Assembly: GCA_003552275.1 (NCBI GenBank)
Contig: PUKL01000151.1
Coordinates: forward strand, 1-7,072
Direction: 5' to 3'
Length of the DNA: 7,072 nt
Source: Mollicutes bacterium
GTDB taxonomy: Bacteria > Bacillota_I > Bacilli_A > Izemoplasmatales > Izemoplasmataceae
Shown here: in pieces, positions 6,130 through 7,072 of the stretch
How positions within the stretch are numbered: the first letter of the stretch is position 1
How the letters are laid out: the number at the start of each line of letters is the position of its first letter
Translations under genes and position numbers: made by a program
The notes under the pieces: generated by a model
Database searches by the model: none
The model's input: the letters and a program-made list of their open reading frames with translations, nothing else
Told to the model about the DNA's origin: nothing

Positions 6130-6135
6130 AGGAGG
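6130..6135 (+). promoter_or_regulatory. Consensus ribosome-binding site of the membrane protein gene
   Basis: A full AGGAGG with a 7-base spacer before ATG 6143, one of the strongest translation signals in the window. It supports the small membrane protein as a real, well-translated gene. Confidence 0.8.
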
Positions 6136-6142
6136 AATTCAC

Positions 6143-6571
6143 ATGTATAAGCCGCAACAACCGTCCCAAGGGACCACCGTGGCCGGGCTCGTGTTCGAAG
6201 GGCTCGGATTGATGGGGATCATTATCGGTCTGGTCGTGCTCATCGTCTTTGTCACACAAGGAAGATCGATCTTTTTGGACCAGGATTTGACGGAAGGACA
6301 GGTCGACATGATTTTTCTCGTGTTGCATGTCATCATCGGCGTTCTTGCCGTGTTAGCCTTCGTCGTCACCGGCTTCTTTGTCGTGAACCTGTATCTTTTC
6401 ACCCGTCTTCTGCGCGGTGGGTTCACACCGGAACAGGCCAGAAGCGTCCATCTCTACCAGGCCATATGGGGCGGTGTGAATCTCCTGTTCAACCAGATCG
6501 CCGGCGTGTTGTATCTGGTCAGTGGCTTGAGCGCCTTATTTGACGATCATTCTCCTCTGAACCCTTCATGA
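6143..6571 (+). CDS. Small integral membrane protein of unknown function
   Basis: I do not recognise this 142-residue protein. It has a short polar N-terminus (MYKPQQPSQG) and three strongly hydrophobic stretches at about residues 13-38, 56-86 and 105-133. The second could be one long helix or a bent one. The loop between helices 1 and 2 is acidic (LDQDLTEGQVD). The loop after helix 2 is basic (TRLLRGGFTPEQARS). By the positive-inside rule the basic loop should face the cytoplasm, which leaves the N-terminus on the same side as the acidic loop's opposite face if three helices are right. I see no enzyme motif. It is the last gene of the SRAP-GrpB-CDGSH unit, 69 bases after the CDGSH gene, and its stop lies 1 base before the terminator stem. 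It is probably real because of its ribosome-binding site and hydrophobic pattern. Confidence 0.8.
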   Translation: MYKPQQPSQGTTVAGLVFEGLGLMGIIIGLVVLIVFVTQGRSIFLDQDLTEGQVDMIFLVLHVIIGVLAVLAFVVTGFFVVNLYLFTRLLRGGFTPEQARSVHLYQAIWGGVNLLFNQIAGVLYLVSGLSALFDDHSPLNPS

Positions 6572-6572
6572 A

Positions 6573-6598
6573 AAGAGCGACTCTCAGGAGTCGCTCTT
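6573..6598. terminator. Bidirectional hairpin terminator between convergent genes
   Basis: A perfect 11-bp stem, AAGAGCGACTC (6573-6583) with GAGTCGCTCTT (6588-6598), encloses the tetraloop TCAG. It follows the membrane protein stop at 6569-6571 on the + strand. On the minus strand it contains the last mgsA codons and its stop (TGA, 6586-6584) in the loop. The minus-strand tail reads TTTT after the arm; the + strand tail (TTCATCGCTT) is poor in T, so termination may be stronger for mgsA than for the + strand unit. Confidence 0.75.
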
Positions 6599-6955
6599 CA
6601 TCGCTTGGATGAGCATTTCCGCTGTCTTGATGTTCGTCGCCAGGGGAATCTCGTAGACATCACTCAGGCGGAAGAGGGCGGAAACGTCCGGTTCATGGGG
6701 CTGGGCCGTCAAAGGGTCGCGGAAGAAGAACACGATATCCACCTTGCCTTGGGCGATCCTGGCACCGATCTCCTGGTCTCCCCCCATCGGTCCGGACTTG
6801 AACAGGCGTATCGTGAGATCCGTGGCTTCACGGACGCGTTTCCCGGTCGTTCCTGTGGCGATGAGACGATGATTGCCGAGGATCTCCACATGGTTCGTGC
6901 AGAACCGTATCATGTCATCCTTCTTCTTGTCGTGAGCGATCAGGGCGATATTCAC
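6584..6955 (-). CDS. mgsA: Methylglyoxal synthase
   Basis: Methylglyoxal synthase converts dihydroxyacetone phosphate to methylglyoxal and phosphate, a bypass of lower glycolysis that is typically inhibited by phosphate. From GTG 6955 the protein has 123 residues. It keeps the active-site motifs IALIAHDKKK (His8, Asp9, Lys12), ATGTTG (33-38), SGPMGGDQEIG (54-64, catalytic Asp60), RDPLTAQPHEPDV (Asp80, His87, Asp90) and IPLATN. Relative to E. coli numbering the offset is a constant 11. Start choice: two tandem ATGs (6964 and 6961) lie almost directly against the AAAGGA site. The GTG at 6955 has an 8-base spacer and gives MNIALIAHD, matching the family N-terminus (B. subtilis MKIALIAHD). The alternative is a 126-residue form from 6964. 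The C-terminus stops soon after the TAE segment, so it is somewhat shorter than the 137-residue B. subtilis enzyme. Confidence 0.95.
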   Translation of the reverse strand: MNIALIAHDKKKDDMIRFCTNHVEILGNHRLIATGTTGKRVREATDLTIRLFKSGPMGGDQEIGARIAQGKVDIVFFFRDPLTAQPHEPDVSALFRLSDVYEIPLATNIKTAEMLIQAMKSDS

Positions 6956-6963
6956 GGGCATCA

Positions 6964-6969
6964 TCCTTT
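6964..6969 (-). promoter_or_regulatory. Ribosome-binding site for mgsA, supporting the GTG 6955 start
   Basis: On the minus strand AAAGGA is followed by TGATGCCC and then GTG. The first ATG shares its A with this site and the second is only 2-3 bases away, which is too close for normal initiation. Confidence 0.6.
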
Positions 6970-6978
6970 CTTGCCCCC

Positions 6979-6984
6979 ATTATA
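6979..6984 (-). promoter_or_regulatory. -10 element of the probable mgsA promoter
   Basis: A perfect TATAAT on the minus strand. The 17-base-spaced -35 position (7002-7007, TACCAT) is poor. Transcription would start near 6972, giving a very short leader that begins at or just before the Shine-Dalgarno site. The element is clear but its use is inferred. Confidence 0.5.
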
Positions 6985-7002
6985 CATGAGGTTGCCCATC
7001 CA

Positions 7003-7011
7003 TGGTATAAT
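7003..7011 (+). promoter_or_regulatory. Extended -10 promoter of the last, cut-off gene
   Basis: TGGTATAAT, the same nine bases as the promoter at 4420-4428. No good -35 lies 16-18 bases upstream (6983-6988 reads TACATG). Transcription would start near 7018, about ten bases before the likely ATG at 7028. Confidence 0.65.
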
Positions 7012-7027
7012 GTCTTGGGTGATTCGC

Positions 7028-7072
7028 ATGTTTGAAAGGCGTTATCTTGTCGGGAAAGACGATGTCGACGGC
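7028..7072 (+). CDS. Start of an unidentified gene, truncated by window end
   Basis: Only 15 codons are visible (MFERRYLVGKDDVDG). ATG 7028 has GGGTGAT at 7017-7023 just upstream as a possible ribosome-binding site; an in-frame GTG at 7019 would add three residues but would sit at the expected transcription start. The frame stays open to the window edge and a good extended -10 element precedes it, so it is probably a real gene. The fragment is too short to assign a family, and I do not assign one. Confidence 0.5.
   Translation, partial: MFERRYLVGKDDVDG

Larger units (their letters stand above)
6979..7011. repeat. Inverted repeat joining two divergent -10 elements
   Basis: The left arm ATTATACATG (6979-6988) and the right arm CATGGTATAAT (7001-7011) are inverted copies with a single-base insertion in the right arm and a 12-base centre (AGGTTGCCCATC). 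Each arm contains one TATAAT facing outward, so the symmetry coincides with the divergent promoters of mgsA and the next gene. It could be a shared operator or simply the result of two similar promoters. Confidence 0.6.

Noticed and set aside
1..7072. CRISPR array, insertion sequence, phage, toxin-antitoxin or defence genes
   Set aside because: No spaced direct repeats, transposase, integrase or effector motifs were found; every long frame is explained by housekeeping or small conserved genes.

Overview
The window looks like a chromosomal housekeeping region from a Bacillota-type (Firmicutes) or closely related low-branching Gram-positive bacterium. The evidence is a WhiA homologue, Shine-Dalgarno sites of the AGGAGG/AGGTGA type, two lipoproteins with N-terminal lipid-attachment cysteines, a Bacillus-like methylglyoxal synthase and GrpB, and tRNA genes with encoded CCA. 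TGA is used as a stop codon in several genes (acpS, the thioredoxin, tex, grpB, the CDGSH gene), so the genetic code is standard and not the mycoplasma code. Base composition looks moderately GC-rich by eye and is even across the window. I cannot name the genus.

Region 1 (1-4128, + strand) is a tightly packed set. It holds the 3' part of whiA, then acpS (14-base overlap), a thioredoxin-fold-like lipoprotein without catalytic cysteines, a related lipoprotein-type thioredoxin with a WCPAC active site, and tex, which overlaps the thioredoxin stop by 4 bases. Region 2 (4144-4406) is a small tRNA unit: a good promoter, tRNA-Ser(GCU), tRNA-Glu(UUC) and a strong intrinsic terminator.

Region 3 (4420-6598, + strand) looks like one transcription unit starting at an extended -10 promoter. 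It encodes an SRAP (YedK/HMCES-like) abasic-site shielding protein, a GrpB/UPF0157 protein, a tandem CDGSH iron-sulfur protein and an unrecognised small membrane protein, and it ends in a perfect hairpin. Region 4 (6584-7072) has mgsA on the minus strand, convergent with region 3 and sharing its terminator hairpin. After it comes a divergent pair of back-to-back -10 elements arranged as an inverted repeat, and the first codons of another + strand gene cut by the window end.

Most genes are well-known conserved families, and I see no mobile element, CRISPR array or defence system. The items most worth attention are the paired active and degenerate thioredoxin lipoproteins, the symmetric divergent promoter at 6979-7011, the convergent terminator whose loop holds the mgsA stop codon, and start-site corrections for the SRAP protein and MgsA.
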